From contig NW_003314302.1 in NCBI RefSeq assembly GCF_000143415.4, positions 995,820 through 1,059,819 of the forward strand: DNA of 64,000 nt, in the 5' to 3' direction. The DNA is from Selaginella moellendorffii. Its lineage: Eukaryota > Streptophyta > Lycopodiopsida > Selaginellales > Selaginellaceae. Positions 31,328-44,707 of this stretch are shown here, piece by piece (position 1 is the first letter of the stretch; every line of letters begins with the position of its first letter). The position numbers and the translations under genes are program-made. Below the pieces are notes generated by a model that was given only the letters and a program-made list of their open reading frames with translations, was not told the DNA's origin and did not search any database.

Positions 31328-34264
31328 ATGAGCCGAGCCCTACGATCATCACGATTCCTCAGCACGCTCGCCAATCCAAGCGTGGACGCGCTCATCGATC
31401 GCCTGGAGCAGGGCAGCATCGATCCAAGCTACAACACCCTCGCCGGGCTCCTGGGATCTTGCGCAAATCCCTCGCAGGTCAATCGCCTCCACCGCATTGC
31501 CACCAAAGATCGTCATGGGATCAATCCCTTCCTTGGAAATCAGCTCCTCCAGATCTACGTCAAGATGGGCAACGTCGATTCCGCCGCTCGGATCTTCCCC
31601 TCCCCTGCCGCCTGGAGCGTCGTCTCGTGGACTTGCCTCGTCGCAGCATTTGCCCGCCATGGGCAGTTTTCCAGAGCAAATGCCCTCTTTCGCGAAATGC
31701 TGCTCCACGGCGCTACGCCGGACAAGATCGCGCTCCTGGCTGTGATCCAGCTCCTCCAGCACCCCCGCGATCTTGAATTCGCGAGAACGCTCCAGGGATG
31801 GATCCACGAGGCCGGGCTCTCGACCGATCTCGTCCTGGGCAACGCGCTCATCGCCGGATACTCACGGTGCCAGAGCCTGATCGATGCGACGCGGGCGTTC
31901 CATCGAATCGCCCGCAAGGACACGATCTCCTGGAACTCGATCATCGCCGCGCACGTCTCCTCGCAGCTCTTGCCCGTCGCCACGACGATCTTCCACACGA
32001 TGCAGCACGAATCCAGCTCCAGGCCCGACGCCGGCACTCTCATGACGATCATCGCGACGTTCGTGGCTCCGGTGGATCTTCCCCGCCTCGAGCGATTCCA
32101 CCGCGTCATGATCCACGACGAGCTCTTGCGATCGGACACCATCCTCGCCACCGCGCTCCTCACAGCCTATGCCAGGAGCTGTGGCAGCCTCGCCGGCGCT
32201 CGCGATGTCTTCCGCAAGATCGATCGCTTGGATCTCGTCTCGATCAATTCCATGATCGCGGCATTCGCTCACCACCACCGCCCGCGCGAGGCGATCGAGC
32301 TCTTCCACCGGATCTCCCCGGAGCTGGGCGTGCCCCCGGACAAGGTCAGCTTCCTCAACACGCTGGGATCCATCGCGAGCGCTGAGCAGCCCCAGCTCCT
32401 GGGCGATGGATTCATCCTCCACACCATCGCGAGATCCTCCGGCCATGGATCCGACCTCGCCATCGCCACCGCGCTGGTGGACATGTACGCCAAGTGTGGC
32501 GATCTCGCCGCCGCTCGAGCGGTCTTCGATTCCATCCAGCTCCATCGCCGGGATCTCATCGCCTGGAACGCGATGCTCTCGGGCTACTCTCGCGCGGAGC
32601 GATTCGCCGAGACGATGGAGATCTTCCATGCGATGAGGGCCGCGATCTGCGACGAGCTCCTGCCGACGAGGGTCTCGATCGCTGCCGCGCTCACTGCTTG
32701 CGCGAATCTGCTCGATCTGGAGTCCGGGGTGGAGATCCACGCGCTGGCAGCGCGATCCGGGGTGGAGGCCGATGTGGGCGGTCTCTTGATCCACATGTAC
32801 GCCGCCTGTGGAGATCTGGATGCTGCCAATCGGGTCTTCGATGTCGCCATGGGCGGAGCTTCGATCAATCGCGACTTGAGCTCCTGGAACTCGATGATCA
32901 CGGCCTATACCGATAGGAATCTCTGGGAGGAAGCGCTCTCTCTCGTCCACCAGATGCACCACCAGGGCATGGCCTTCGACGACATAAGCTTCGTGACCGC
33001 TCTCAACGCCTGTGCCGCCGCGGGATACCGTGGGATACCGCACGGTACATCCGTACACCTCTGCGTCGCCGAGGCCGGGCGGGAAGAGGACGTGATCATC
33101 CGCACGGCGCTGCTCAACATGTACGGCAAGTGCCGCGACCTGTGCCGCGCGGACGCCGTGTTTGACGCGCTGCGGCGCTCCGGCCAGAGGCTGGATCTCA
33201 TCGCGTGGAACGCGATGGGATCGGCTCTGGCCCAGCACGAGGAATTCGAGCGCGTTCTCACGCTCTACGGGGAAATGCTACTCGAGGGCGTGACGCCGGA
33301 TGAGATCTCGTTCGTGAACGCCCTTACCGCCGCCGCCACTGCTGGTCGCGAGACGTTGGCGGCGGTGCACAGCCACGTCGTGCAGCGCGGCATGAACCGC
33401 GACGTCGTGGTGGCTACCGTACTCGTGGCGGCGTACGGCAGTGCCGCGGAGGTGCGCCGCGCGGAGGAGTCCTTCGCGGCGGTACCGCCGTACCGCCGCG
33501 ACGTCGTGCTGTGGAACGCCATGATTAATGCCTATGGCGGCACGCCGCCGGCTCTCCGTACGTACGACTCCATGGACATCGCGCCGGACAAGCTTACCCT
33601 AGTTCTTGCGCTCAATGCGTGCGCGGGCATGGCGGAGCTTGCCGCCGGAGAGAGAATCCACCGCAGGGCGATCGATCTCGGCTTCGATCGCGACGTCGGC
33701 GTGATCACAGCACTGATCCACATGTACGCGAGCTGCGGCCGGCTGGAGCAATCGCAGGAGATCTTCCACGGCGCTCAAGAACACACGATGTTCATGTGGA
33801 ACGCGCTGGTGTCTGGATTCGCGCGGCGCGGCCAGTCGGAGCGAGCGATCGCGCTGTTCGAGCGGATGCAGCAGAGCGGGCACCGCGCGGACGCGATCGG
33901 CTTCGTGAGCATCCTCAGCGCTTGCAGCCAGGCGGGATTGATCGGTCGCGGGTGTGGATATTTCGCGTCGCTGCTCCACGATCACGGGATCTTGCCCTAC
34001 CGCGAGCACTACGCTTGCATGATCGATCTCTTTGGGCGGGCGGGCCGGCTGGAGGAGGCGGAGGAGTGGCTGCGCAAGATGCCGGCGCACAAGCTGAGCA
34101 AGAGCGTGTGGGAGACGCTGCTCGGGGCGTGCTCGATCCACAGCGATGTCAAGCGCGGGCGGCGAGCGGCCGAGGAGCTCTTTGAGATGCAGTCCAGGAA
34201 ATCGTCGCCCTACGTGATCATGGCCAAGCTCGCGATGCTTTCGTCGAATCGGGGCGAGTCGTGA
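31328..34264 (+). CDS. pentatricopeptide repeat protein, PLS class with E-like end, 978 aa
   Basis: Intronless. The N-terminus MSRALRSSRFLSTLA is Ser/Arg-rich and lacks acids, like an organelle transit peptide. From about residue 45 onward it is an array of PPR helices alternating long and short repeats, with typical signatures such as VVSWTCLVAAFARHGQFSRANALFREML and DLIAWNAMLSGYSRAERFAETMEIF. The end HYACMIDLFGRAGRLEEAEEWLRKMPAH ... VWETLLGACSIH resembles the E1 motif, and the protein stops shortly after it without a DYW deaminase domain. PLS proteins bind organelle transcripts at defined bases and usually serve C-to-U RNA editing. Without DYW this one would need a partner supplying the deaminase. 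The RNA target cannot be named from sequence alone. Confidence 0.9.
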   Translation: MSRALRSSRFLSTLANPSVDALIDRLEQGSIDPSYNTLAGLLGSCANPSQVNRLHRIATKDRHGINPFLGNQLLQIYVKMGNVDSAARIFPSPAAWSVVSWTCLVAAFARHGQFSRANALFREMLLHGATPDKIALLAVIQLLQHPRDLEFARTLQGWIHEAGLSTDLVLGNALIAGYSRCQSLIDATRAFHRIARKDTISWNSIIAAHVSSQLLPVATTIFHTMQHESSSRPDAGTLMTIIATFVAPVDLPRLERFHRVMIHDELLRSDTILATALLTAYARSCGSLAGARDVFRKIDRLDLVSINSMIAAFAHHHRPREAIELFHRISPELGVPPDKVSFLNTLGSIASAEQPQLLGDGFILHTIARSSGHGSDLAIATALVDMYAKCGDLAAARAVFDSIQLHRRDLIAWNAMLSGYSRAERFAETMEIFHAMRAAICDELLPTRVSIAAALTACANLLDLESGVEIHALAARSGVEADVGGLLIHMYAACGDLDAANRVFDVAMGGASINRDLSSWNSMITAYTDRNLWEEALSLVHQMHHQGMAFDDISFVTALNACAAAGYRGIPHGTSVHLCVAEAGREEDVIIRTALLNMYGKCRDLCRADAVFDALRRSGQRLDLIAWNAMGSALAQHEEFERVLTLYGEMLLEGVTPDEISFVNALTAAATAGRETLAAVHSHVVQRGMNRDVVVATVLVAAYGSAAEVRRAEESFAAVPPYRRDVVLWNAMINAYGGTPPALRTYDSMDIAPDKLTLVLALNACAGMAELAAGERIHRRAIDLGFDRDVGVITALIHMYASCGRLEQSQEIFHGAQEHTMFMWNALVSGFARRGQSERAIALFERMQQSGHRADAIGFVSILSACSQAGLIGRGCGYFASLLHDHGILPYREHYACMIDLFGRAGRLEEAEEWLRKMPAHKLSKSVWETLLGACSIHSDVKRGRRAAEELFEMQSRKSSPYVIMAKLAMLSSNRGES

Positions 34265-34470
34265 GCTCGGACGGATCGAATCGTGAGCTCGGATCGATCG
34301 ATCGATCGATGGAAATTTGGTCTTGGGGAGGGAGCATATTCTCGGATCTAACAACGCTCGGAAATCGTGGCGGCATTTCCATCGTCCGATGGGAATTTGG
34401 ATCCAAGAACTCTCGCGCGCTGCTAACGCGATTTTAGGGTTTATCGGAATGAAGCGCTTGGCGCCCAGCG
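34265..34470. promoter_or_regulatory. spacer and presumed promoter of the CxxC gene
   Basis: A short region with tandem gatcgatcgatcgatcgatg at 34293-34312. No clear TATA motif. The upstream ATG at 34450 opens a short frame that ends before any homology, so the ATG at 34471 is preferred for the next gene. Confidence 0.3.
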
Positions 34471-35017
34471 ATGGATTTGAGACCAGCCACTCCACGGCGA
34501 GCAGTGACGGGCGGAGATCTATCTATGGTACGCTCCTGGTTTTGTGATTTCGAGAATGTGAGAGAATGCGAGGTCTTTGTAGATCGGACGCTGCAAAAGC
34601 TCTGGGCGGGAATGCAGAGTTTCCAATTCAATCTCAAGAACACAATAATGGAAGTACCACCTCCAGATTTTTTGGGCAGTGATCAATGCTTTCGCTGCAA
34701 GTAAGGAAGATTTTCTCCTTCCTTTCTCCCTTTCGATGCTTTACTTCTTATTTTTTCTTCTCAGGAAGTTTTTGAATGGTTTGATTACTTGCGAGGGATG
34801 TGCGGAAGGATTTTGCTCCTTTTGCTCCATAACCAGGTCGGAGATTCTTTCTTTTCTCTCGTGATTTTTTCTATAATGTTACTACAGTTTCGAAGAGCAA
34901 AATGATAGAACCTTTTGCATGGATTGCAATGCGAATGATCTCGATCGTAGGCGAAAGCTTGCTCGTCAACAACGCTCCGTTTCTAAGGTATGCGTAAAGT
35001 CTCCCGGGCCGAGTTGA
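34471..35017 (+). CDS. small Cys-rich protein with four CxxC pairs, 143 aa
   Basis: Three exons, 34471-34700, 34765-34836 and 34888-35017, which together keep frame (432 nt). The middle donor, AG|gtcgga, is weak. The C-terminal half carries CFRC, CEGC, CSFC and CMDC, a cross-brace zinc-binding arrangement, with CSFCSITSFEEQNDRTFCMDCN as the last unit. The spacing recalls the C-terminal zinc region of Siva/CD27-binding family proteins, a tentative assignment by eye. The tail is basic (RRRKLARQQRSVSK). The stop at 35015 assumes that the GTATGC at 34988 is not used as a donor. It lies 100 bp upstream of the CDC48-like gene on the same strand. Confidence 0.6.
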
Positions 35018-35116
35018 GAACATCCTTTTCTAGCCTGTGAAAAAAAAGGTTTTAATCCTTTAAGCCTTTTTCGCTATATAATAGGTGTCACCTTAGGTCG
35101 CTAGAAAGGTTTGGCC

Positions 35117-37763
<2,647 letters not shown>

Positions 37764-38261
37764 GAACAATGATATATTTATTAATATTGATTTATTATGT
37801 TTATTATTCACCTTTTATTTTATTTTCCTTTAATGTTGGGACAGGAAAAAATACAAAAAAAAATTTGTCAGTTCTTAAGATTCCAGTACCCCACCGCTCA
37901 CAGTGGAATGCGATTATTATTCCATATCTCTCTGGATAAGAATCCAGTAAAACATTTTAATAGTGGGAGTATTTCCAATTTATTATCGCAAAGCATGATG
38001 CTGCTAGACTGGACCCTGCAATGTGATGGATTGAAATTTATCGATGCTGTGTCATTCGAGCTTTCCAGTTTGCTTCCCAGAGTGTCCCATCCAATTTTTG
38101 GAGATTTTTTTTAAGGCTATGGCCGCCCTTTCTTTGTGAGCAGTAGCCAAACTATCATGACGACGATTGGCGAGCTCTTTACGCTGTTTATAATTCAATT
38201 GTTTTGGATATTTAATCAAAAGGAATTCATAGGAAAAGTTTGAGATGCTTGCACAAGGGGT
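37764..38261. other. intergenic, AT-rich, convergent 3' ends
   Basis: 3' flanks of the CDC48-like gene (+) and the Ala/Pro/Glu-rich gene (-). AT-rich, with no gene or element recognised. Confidence 0.4.
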
Positions 38262-38569
38262 TTAGACCGTAACACTAAACACAGATGCTGCTGGTGCTTT
38301 AGGTGCTGCTTCTTCAACTGCTGCTGGTGGATCTTCCAAGCTCAGCTCTTTGGTTTTCTCCTCCAGCTCAGGTGTAGCAGCTGGAGGAGCAGCTTCTTCA
38401 CTTGGAACTTCAGGAGCAGCCACTTCTTTTGCAGCTGGAGCTGATGCTTCCTCAGCTGACGGAGCCACTTCCTCAGCTGGAGGCACTTTTTCAGCTGGAG
38501 TTGGAGTTGGAGTTGTTACTTCTTCAGCTGGAGCTGGAGTTGGAGTTGGGGGAGGAACGTCCTTTACCT
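38262..38569 (-). CDS. Ala/Pro/Glu-rich low-complexity protein, 3' exon
   Basis: The last exon starts after an acceptor (tattgtctag) at 38570 and ends in TAA at about 38262. It reads VKDVPPPTPTPAPAEEV..., then alternating PAEE, AAPP and EEA runs, then a C-terminus SVFSVTV. About 100 residues, acidic, probably disordered, with no known domain. The 5' exon was not resolved. A short frame beginning ATGAGCTCTGAAGAGG near 38925 is a candidate first exon, but its donor does not join in phase. Three CACGTG/ACGTGTC motifs lie upstream (39250-39360), which could indicate ABA or stress regulation (inference). Confidence 0.5.
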
Positions 38570-39675
38570 AGACAATAAAAATAAGTTCAAAGAACAGCAA
38601 AAGAGGAAACATGTTGTTAAACGATGTCAAGAATCTTAAAACCAGTCAAGCAGCTCAACAATGATCAAGGGGAGTATATCAGGGGATATTCGGTTCCAGG
38701 TCAGTCTCTCTCGAGTTAGAGTCATTTATCTTCCTGTTTCTTTGGAACGATGGTCGATCCACCAAAGAACTGATTGAGATCGGGGCCAGATCCAGAGAGT
38801 GGGGAGCCAAGGAAGTAAAAGGGAGGAATGAATCGAAAGAATCAAACAGAGCTCTCGAGCAAAAGAAGAGGAAGATCATCTCACTCTCATTCTCACAGAT
38901 CTGTGCTTGCCTCTTCAGAGCTCATTGTCAAAACTCTGGGATGGATCGATGGATCGGCGAGGAGAGCGAGCGAAGAAGCGAGCGAGGAAGAACCAAGAGA
39001 AAACGCTGCCCCTGTGTAGTGAACATACATGATAGAGATTTATATACAAGCAGCAAAAACCCAGGCAGTAAAAACTCGAGGTGAAAACCCGGGGTAAAAA
39101 CTCACCAGCCGGTTACCATTCACGTAAGGTTAAGCGGTCCTTTCGAGAATGGGCGGTGACCTGTTTTTCCCAAAAGCTGGAATCTCCAGCAAAAAGCCCC
39201 GTCCCAATCCCTATATTTTATTTCCAGCCAAGTCTTGCCGCCATTGTGGGCCACGTGTCAGTACAGTGAATGGACTACAGCGCTGTATGATGACGCCACG
39301 TGGGTACCCATGTGGGCGCCCACCTGGCATAATGTTTAGCTGGCTCTCAGCTTACGTGTCATAATGTAGGGTTCTTGGTGGATTCTCCAAGCTCGATGGC
39401 CATTGGAATCCCTTCGTCAGTAAGATATTTCTCATTCTTGACAAGATCTCTGGAATCTGTGACGTAATCCATTGTTTCTTGCTGGATCTCTATCTCTTCT
39501 ACTCTCTTATCTCTTTGTGAAATCTTTTGGATCTCGGATCTCTCTCGAAATATCCCTCAGTCTCTTCGATTTCTATCCATCTCTGGATCTATTGGATTCT
39601 TGCATTGATCTCTTAGCAGTCTTGCGTGAAATCTCTTGAATCTCTATCCAATCCCTCTCGAAACATCGCTCAATC
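38570..39675. other. 5' region of the Ala/Pro/Glu-rich gene, G-box cluster, and CT-rich 3' flank of the PPR gene
   Basis: 38570-39030 probably holds intron and leader of the minus-strand gene. 39245-39360 contains gccacgtgtc, gccacgtggg and ttacgtgtc, G-box/ABRE-type motifs within 115 bp. 39420-39675 is a C/T-rich stretch of imperfect repeats (tggatctctatctctt and variants) on the 3' side of the PPR gene. Confidence 0.45.
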
Positions 39676-41718
39676 TTATCCACCTCCGTCTTGGATTCCA
39701 ATGCCGTGCTCCTCCTTGAGGCATCCATCCGCCATCAATCCTCTCAGCGCCTCGCCATCTCCCCGGCGGTCAGAAGCAGCGTAAGTGCTCGAGAGAGCGA
39801 TGACAGCCGCGGTAGTCTTCTCATCCAGGCCGAGAATCTGCGCTGCCGCTCTCTGCCCGCGACTGATATCCTCGTACGTCTTGCAGCCCGCCAGGAACGC
39901 CATCCATACCGCCGGGGTGGGCTTAAACGGCATGGAATCGATCACACACTCGGCCTCCTCCAGCCGCCCCGCCCGAGCGAGCAGATCCACAATGCACCCA
40001 CAGTGCTCCAGCGTCAGCTCGATCCCCTCCCGGTGATCCTTCCGCAACCTCGTCACGAACTCTTTCCCGAGATCCACCATCCCGGCATGGCTGCAAGCCG
40101 CGACGACGCTCACGAAAGTCACGTCCACCGGCCTCACTCCCTCGAGCTGCATGGCGCAAAAGAGCCTGGCGGCGCTGGATCCGTCACCATTCTGGGCAGT
40201 CGCGGCGATGATCGACGTCCACGAAACCACGTCCGGCTGCTCCAGCTCTCCAAAGATCCTGGCCGCCACCTCGAGGCTCCCACACTTCCCATACATGTCG
40301 AGCAGCGCCGTGGCCACCATCGAGCTCGATCTCTCCAGCTGATAGCCAATGACGCAGTCGTGGACCCATCGCCCTTCCTTGATCGCGCTCGCGCCCGCGC
40401 AAGCATTCACCACCGTGATCAAGGTAACTTCGTTCGCTCTCACGCCCTCTAGCAGCATCTCCCGGAAGAGCTGGACGCATCGCTTGATCCGCCCAAACTC
40501 CGCAAACGCCGAGATCATTGTCGTCCACGAGACGTGATCCCGCCTCTCCTTTATCTCCACGAACGTCCGGTACGCTTCTTTCAAGCTCCCACACCTCGCG
40601 TAGGCTCTGATGATCGCGTTGCTCACAGCAGTGTCGGAGTCGCAGCCACCCCGGATGATACACCCGTGGATCCACCGCGCGGTCGCGGCGCTGGAGCAGG
40701 CATTGATCACGGTGATGAACGCGATCGAGTCGGGCTCCACGCCGTCGTCCTCCATGTCCCGGAACAGCCGCAGCGCGTCGTCGTGCCGCCCGGCCCTCAC
40801 CATCGCCGCCATCATGGCTGTCCACGAGACCGCGTTCCTCACGGGCATCCTCTCGAAGAGCTCGCTGGCGGTCTCGAATCGCCCGGCCTTGGCATGCATG
40901 TTGAGGATCGCGTTGCAAACCGGGACATCGGATCGAAGCCCACTGGCAAAAGCTCGCTCGTGGATCGCCGCTCCCTCGCCCGGATCATCGCACCAGGCCA
41001 GCAGCTCGAGGAGAGTGATCCGGTTCGGCCGCGTCCCCTGGAGCTGCATCCTCCGGAAGAGACCCATCGCGGCTGGAAAGTCCCCGGCCCTGGCATTTGC
41101 TGCGATGATCGAGGTCCACGACACCACGTCCCTGTGATCCATGGCTTCGAAAACCCGAGTAGCGTCGGCGAGGCTGGAGCACGCCGCGTACATCTTCATC
41201 AGCGCGTTCGCCACCACCAGGTCGGTATCATAGCCCGTCTCTTGGATTCTGACGTGAATTCTCCTTCCCTGTTCCAGATCCTGGATCGCGCCCAGCACCG
41301 CCACATACGTGATCTTGTCCGGGAGGACGTGGTTTCTCTCCATCTCTGCAAAAAACTGGATCGCCCGCGAGAAGTCTCCATGCTTGGCGTAGCCCGTGAT
41401 CATGGCTGTCCAGATGACCACCCCGGTTTTCTTCGTGGTGGCGGCGAAGGAGTCTTGAGCGTCGGCCATGCTGCCCAGGCGGACGAAGGTCTGGACGATG
41501 TGCCTTGCCAGCGATGGATGGTGGTCGAGGACATTGTCGCGGGTGGCGTATTGGCGGATCCGGCGGGCGTCCGCCAGTGTCCCGCAGCCGCGGAGGAGGT
41601 CCGAGTAGAGCACTGGGCTGCCGGAGATGGATCCATTGTCGAGAGCCGCTAGAGTTTCCTGGACCGCATTGATGGTGGCGGTGTAGCCTCTTTTGCTGCT
41701 TGGCCAGTGGAGCTTCAT
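39676..41718 (-). CDS. pentatricopeptide repeat protein, PLS class with E domain, 680 aa
   Basis: Intronless. A short basic N-terminus (MKLHWPSSKRGYTATINAV) is followed by P, L and S repeats such as DVVSWTSIIAANARAGDFPAAMGLFRRMQLQGTRPN and NAVSWTAMMAAMVRAGRHDDALRLFRDMEDDGVEPD. The end has the E1 motif (HCGCIVDLLARAGRLEEAECVIDSMPF ... VWMAFLAGCKTYEDISRG) and an E2-like stretch (AVIALSSTYAASDR). It finishes LKEEHGIGIQDGGG, a degenerate version of the E/E+ ending, without DYW. Expected role: organelle RNA binding for C-to-U editing with a separate deaminase. The N-terminus is shorter than the usual transit peptide, so targeting is not certain. Confidence 0.9.
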   Translation of the reverse strand: MKLHWPSSKRGYTATINAVQETLAALDNGSISGSPVLYSDLLRGCGTLADARRIRQYATRDNVLDHHPSLARHIVQTFVRLGSMADAQDSFAATTKKTGVVIWTAMITGYAKHGDFSRAIQFFAEMERNHVLPDKITYVAVLGAIQDLEQGRRIHVRIQETGYDTDLVVANALMKMYAACSSLADATRVFEAMDHRDVVSWTSIIAANARAGDFPAAMGLFRRMQLQGTRPNRITLLELLAWCDDPGEGAAIHERAFASGLRSDVPVCNAILNMHAKAGRFETASELFERMPVRNAVSWTAMMAAMVRAGRHDDALRLFRDMEDDGVEPDSIAFITVINACSSAATARWIHGCIIRGGCDSDTAVSNAIIRAYARCGSLKEAYRTFVEIKERRDHVSWTTMISAFAEFGRIKRCVQLFREMLLEGVRANEVTLITVVNACAGASAIKEGRWVHDCVIGYQLERSSSMVATALLDMYGKCGSLEVAARIFGELEQPDVVSWTSIIAATAQNGDGSSAARLFCAMQLEGVRPVDVTFVSVVAACSHAGMVDLGKEFVTRLRKDHREGIELTLEHCGCIVDLLARAGRLEEAECVIDSMPFKPTPAVWMAFLAGCKTYEDISRGQRAAAQILGLDEKTTAAVIALSSTYAASDRRGDGEALRGLMADGCLKEEHGIGIQDGGG

Positions 41719-42170
41719 TCCTTGAGGTGGAGTAGCCGCGGCATTATCGATCGATGATTCACTATCGTCCTCTCTGGAAAGAAAATAGGAGTGCTGTAAG
41801 TAAACACGATGAAGAGGAACATCAACCTCTCTCTATATACTCTCGCTTGTCCTTGGCCCTCCATTCTCTGTTCTCTTGGCTGTACCCAACAAACCAAAAG
41901 AAGGCACAGCAATGGAATGCGAAGCTCGACTCACTGGTCAAAGAATCGCTTCATGCTCTGCAAGTACCCCTCAAAAACGAGCTTCATGTGACTAATAGCG
42001 ATCTCATTCTATTGAAGAATGGAAACTAAGTTCTTGCCTGGGATCTTTAGCTTTAGATGGGATTAAATGCCGGCTATCTTTTGGGAGATTTCCAATCAGT
42101 CCATTCCTGAGGAGAGAAGAAAAAAAGAAACTGTAAATGAATGTACTCCAAAAAGTGATTGCCTACCAGA

Positions 42171-44543
42171 TCAAATCAAATGCCGGAGTTGCTGGTTCTC
42201 CTTTCGAAGCGCTTGAAGTTCCTCCATCATTTCAGCTTGCTTCGCGACTAGCTTTTCCACACAGGACGCCGTCTCCGTCTGCCAAAGGTAAAAGGAAATC
42301 ATGGAAACAAAGTAAGAAAAAAAGTGAGAGTATCAACAAAGTAACAACCTGTTGGATGTGAAACTGGCGTATGAGCTCTAGGTGAAGGTTTTGCACGTCC
42401 TCGTGTATGGCTCGCTGGACGGAGCCAAGGCTTTCCTCGAGAGCACGTTGCACAAGCTGGAGCGCGAACGAAGACGAGGACGGCTGTGGAGGTGAAACTC
42501 TTGAGGGAGGCGAGTTTGGTGACGACGCCGAGAGCCTTGGAGGAAGTTCTAGAGCCAAGCCTTTAACAGCCGCCAGATGCTCTCTAGCTTTGGTGAGTCG
42601 AGTTTGATGATCGTTTGGAGACAGTTCTGCTGCATTGCTAGCCTCAACACGCGGAGACGTGGTAGGATGTTCGTCCTGTAGGAGGAACGTAAAAGTGAAA
42701 CACACACAATGGAAGAGTAGTCAACTACTTACTTGATGCGAGGTTTGCTGGAATTCGTCTGAGTTTGCTATTGCCGAGGGAGGAGATGGCTTCTTTGTTT
42801 CGCCGAGTCCGTCAATGAACGAAGAGAGAGGTTGAACTATCGGTTGCACGTCCACGAGAGGAGAAAAAACCTCCATGTCGTCAACACCGCTCGGGGTAGC
42901 CTTCGACGAGTGAAGGATGAAAGAACCACTATTGGACCACACGCTCTGGTTTGATGATTCTTCTGCCGCTGCTGCATTCCTTGGATTTGCCACAGTCAGC
43001 GATTCAGGCCGTCCAAAAGAAGGTCTATTTCTTCCGGAAGCGGGAAGTGGATCAGGCATTATGGCCGGAGTCTCCTCTCCATTGGCACCGAGCAAAGCCA
43101 CGTCAGGCGACCAGCTTGAGGTGCTTATTGGAACCGGGTTTGTCCGTTGCCAGCATACACTTGCAACAGCCTAAAGAAGTCAACAGTGTCACAAGTTGAA
43201 AACGAATAGACCGTCGCACCTCAGATGGATTAAAAGCTCGAAGAACAGCCATGGGTTGGACTTTGGTACGGATGTCATAGAACATAATTCTCCCATTTGT
43301 AGTACCGGCTGCGACAGTCCAACCATCGTCTTTCAATGCTAAAGAAGAGAATGGCGCATCGCAAGAAAGAGAGTGGACAGCCTTCTTTACGCTGGTGTCG
43401 TAAGTATGCAATCTTTTATCAAAGCCCACGCTTACTATGACCTGGAAGGAGATCAGTCTCAGTCCATGACGACAAACTTCAACCTCATGCATACCTTTTC
43501 ATTTGAAAATGAGAAACCGACACCGCTTGCAGGTGCCAGATGTTGTCGAATCCATGAGGCCTATCAACGATGAGCAAAGAATAAATTGGCTGAAAAGCAT
43601 TAGATGAAGAAAGCGACTGACCGTACCTTTGGACTGCGTCCAGTAGTGTCCCAAAGATGCAATGACCCATCGTCCCCAGCAGTAACCAGAAGATTTCGGC
43701 TCGATCGAGAATACTCCAAGAGTCTCAAAACCTGCTCCAAAGAAACTCAGCAATTCCCTGCCACGAAAAACGCTCATGATGACCAAAGAGATACTCTACG
43801 ACCCGCTAGCATTGCAAAAAACTCTTGCAGGATACGAGACGCCGAAGAAAAACTCACCTGATTGAAGGGATCCTTCACTTCGGTGATTCGAGACCCGGAA
43901 GCAAGGCTGTAGATGATGAGATCACCCCTGGTACTGATGGACGCAAGGTGCTCGTCTTTGCAGTTATACATGACGCCAGTGATCGTGTCAGTGTGCCCCT
44001 TGAGCGATTTTATACACTTCTTCCTTTGCATGTCCCAGATTCGCACGACTTTCCCAGTTCCACCAGAGCAAAGATATCTCGATGACTTTGAGCTGAAGTT
44101 TATGGCCAGTATAGACTCCTGGAAGGCAAACGAAACACACAACAATCACGAGAAAGAAAGAAAAAATCCAAGAAACACATACGTCTAGAACATCGGCTGG
44201 ATCGGACTCTAGCTGCGGCACAGATCCTAGAAGCTTGCCTCCCTTGAGCCACAGCGAAATCCTGCGATCCTCCCCGGAGCTCGCCAGGACGTGATCTGGA
44301 AGCAAAGAAACATCGAAATATCACCAGGACGCGCAATGCAGGCAGCTAGAAGCCGCGAACTGAGATCTTACTGGTGTGATTCCATCGCAGAGCGTTAACC
44401 TGGACGCCGGGCGCCGGGAGGAACTGCGAGACGCAAGGATCCGCCCGGCCCTCGCTCGCGGCAGCGGCATCAAAGAGCTTCACATTGTCGCCCCCACACG
44501 CCGCGATCAGCCGCTGCTGCATCGCCGCCTCGCGGATCCTCAT
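42171..44543 (-). CDS. NEDD1: NEDD1-like WD40 protein, gamma-tubulin complex recruitment, 603 aa
   Basis: Nine exons in reading order: 44543-44372, 44295-44183, 44118-43858, 43731-43627, 43560-43495, 43441-43220, 43170-42733, 42675-42349, 42278-42171. Total 1812 nt, in phase throughout. The N-terminal half is WD40 repeats ([56 protein letters not shown]). A Ser/Pro-rich linker follows, then the plant NEDD1 C-terminal region [40 protein letters not shown] and a helical end [16 protein letters not shown]. In plants and animals NEDD1 recruits gamma-tubulin ring complexes to spindles, phragmoplasts and, in ciliated cells, centrioles. A second in-frame ATG at 44522 could also start it. It is shorter than the Arabidopsis protein, mainly in the linker. 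Confidence 0.92.
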
Positions 44544-44707
44544 CCACTTCGAAAAATCCCTCTCGCAACACTGGGAGAGAAAATAAGGGCTCCCGTTAAG
44601 AACCAAAACTATTTCCACCACCCCAGGAATCGAGCCTGAGACGTCCAAGAAGATAGACAAAGGAATCGAACCCAAAACCTGTTGGGACTTCAGATATTTC
44701 TCTCTCG

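Noticed and set aside
31349-34495. Long antisense and out-of-frame frames across the PPR genes at 31.3-34.3 and 39.7-41.7 kb
   Set aside because: High GC content opens all frames. Only the sense frames carry PPR repeats.
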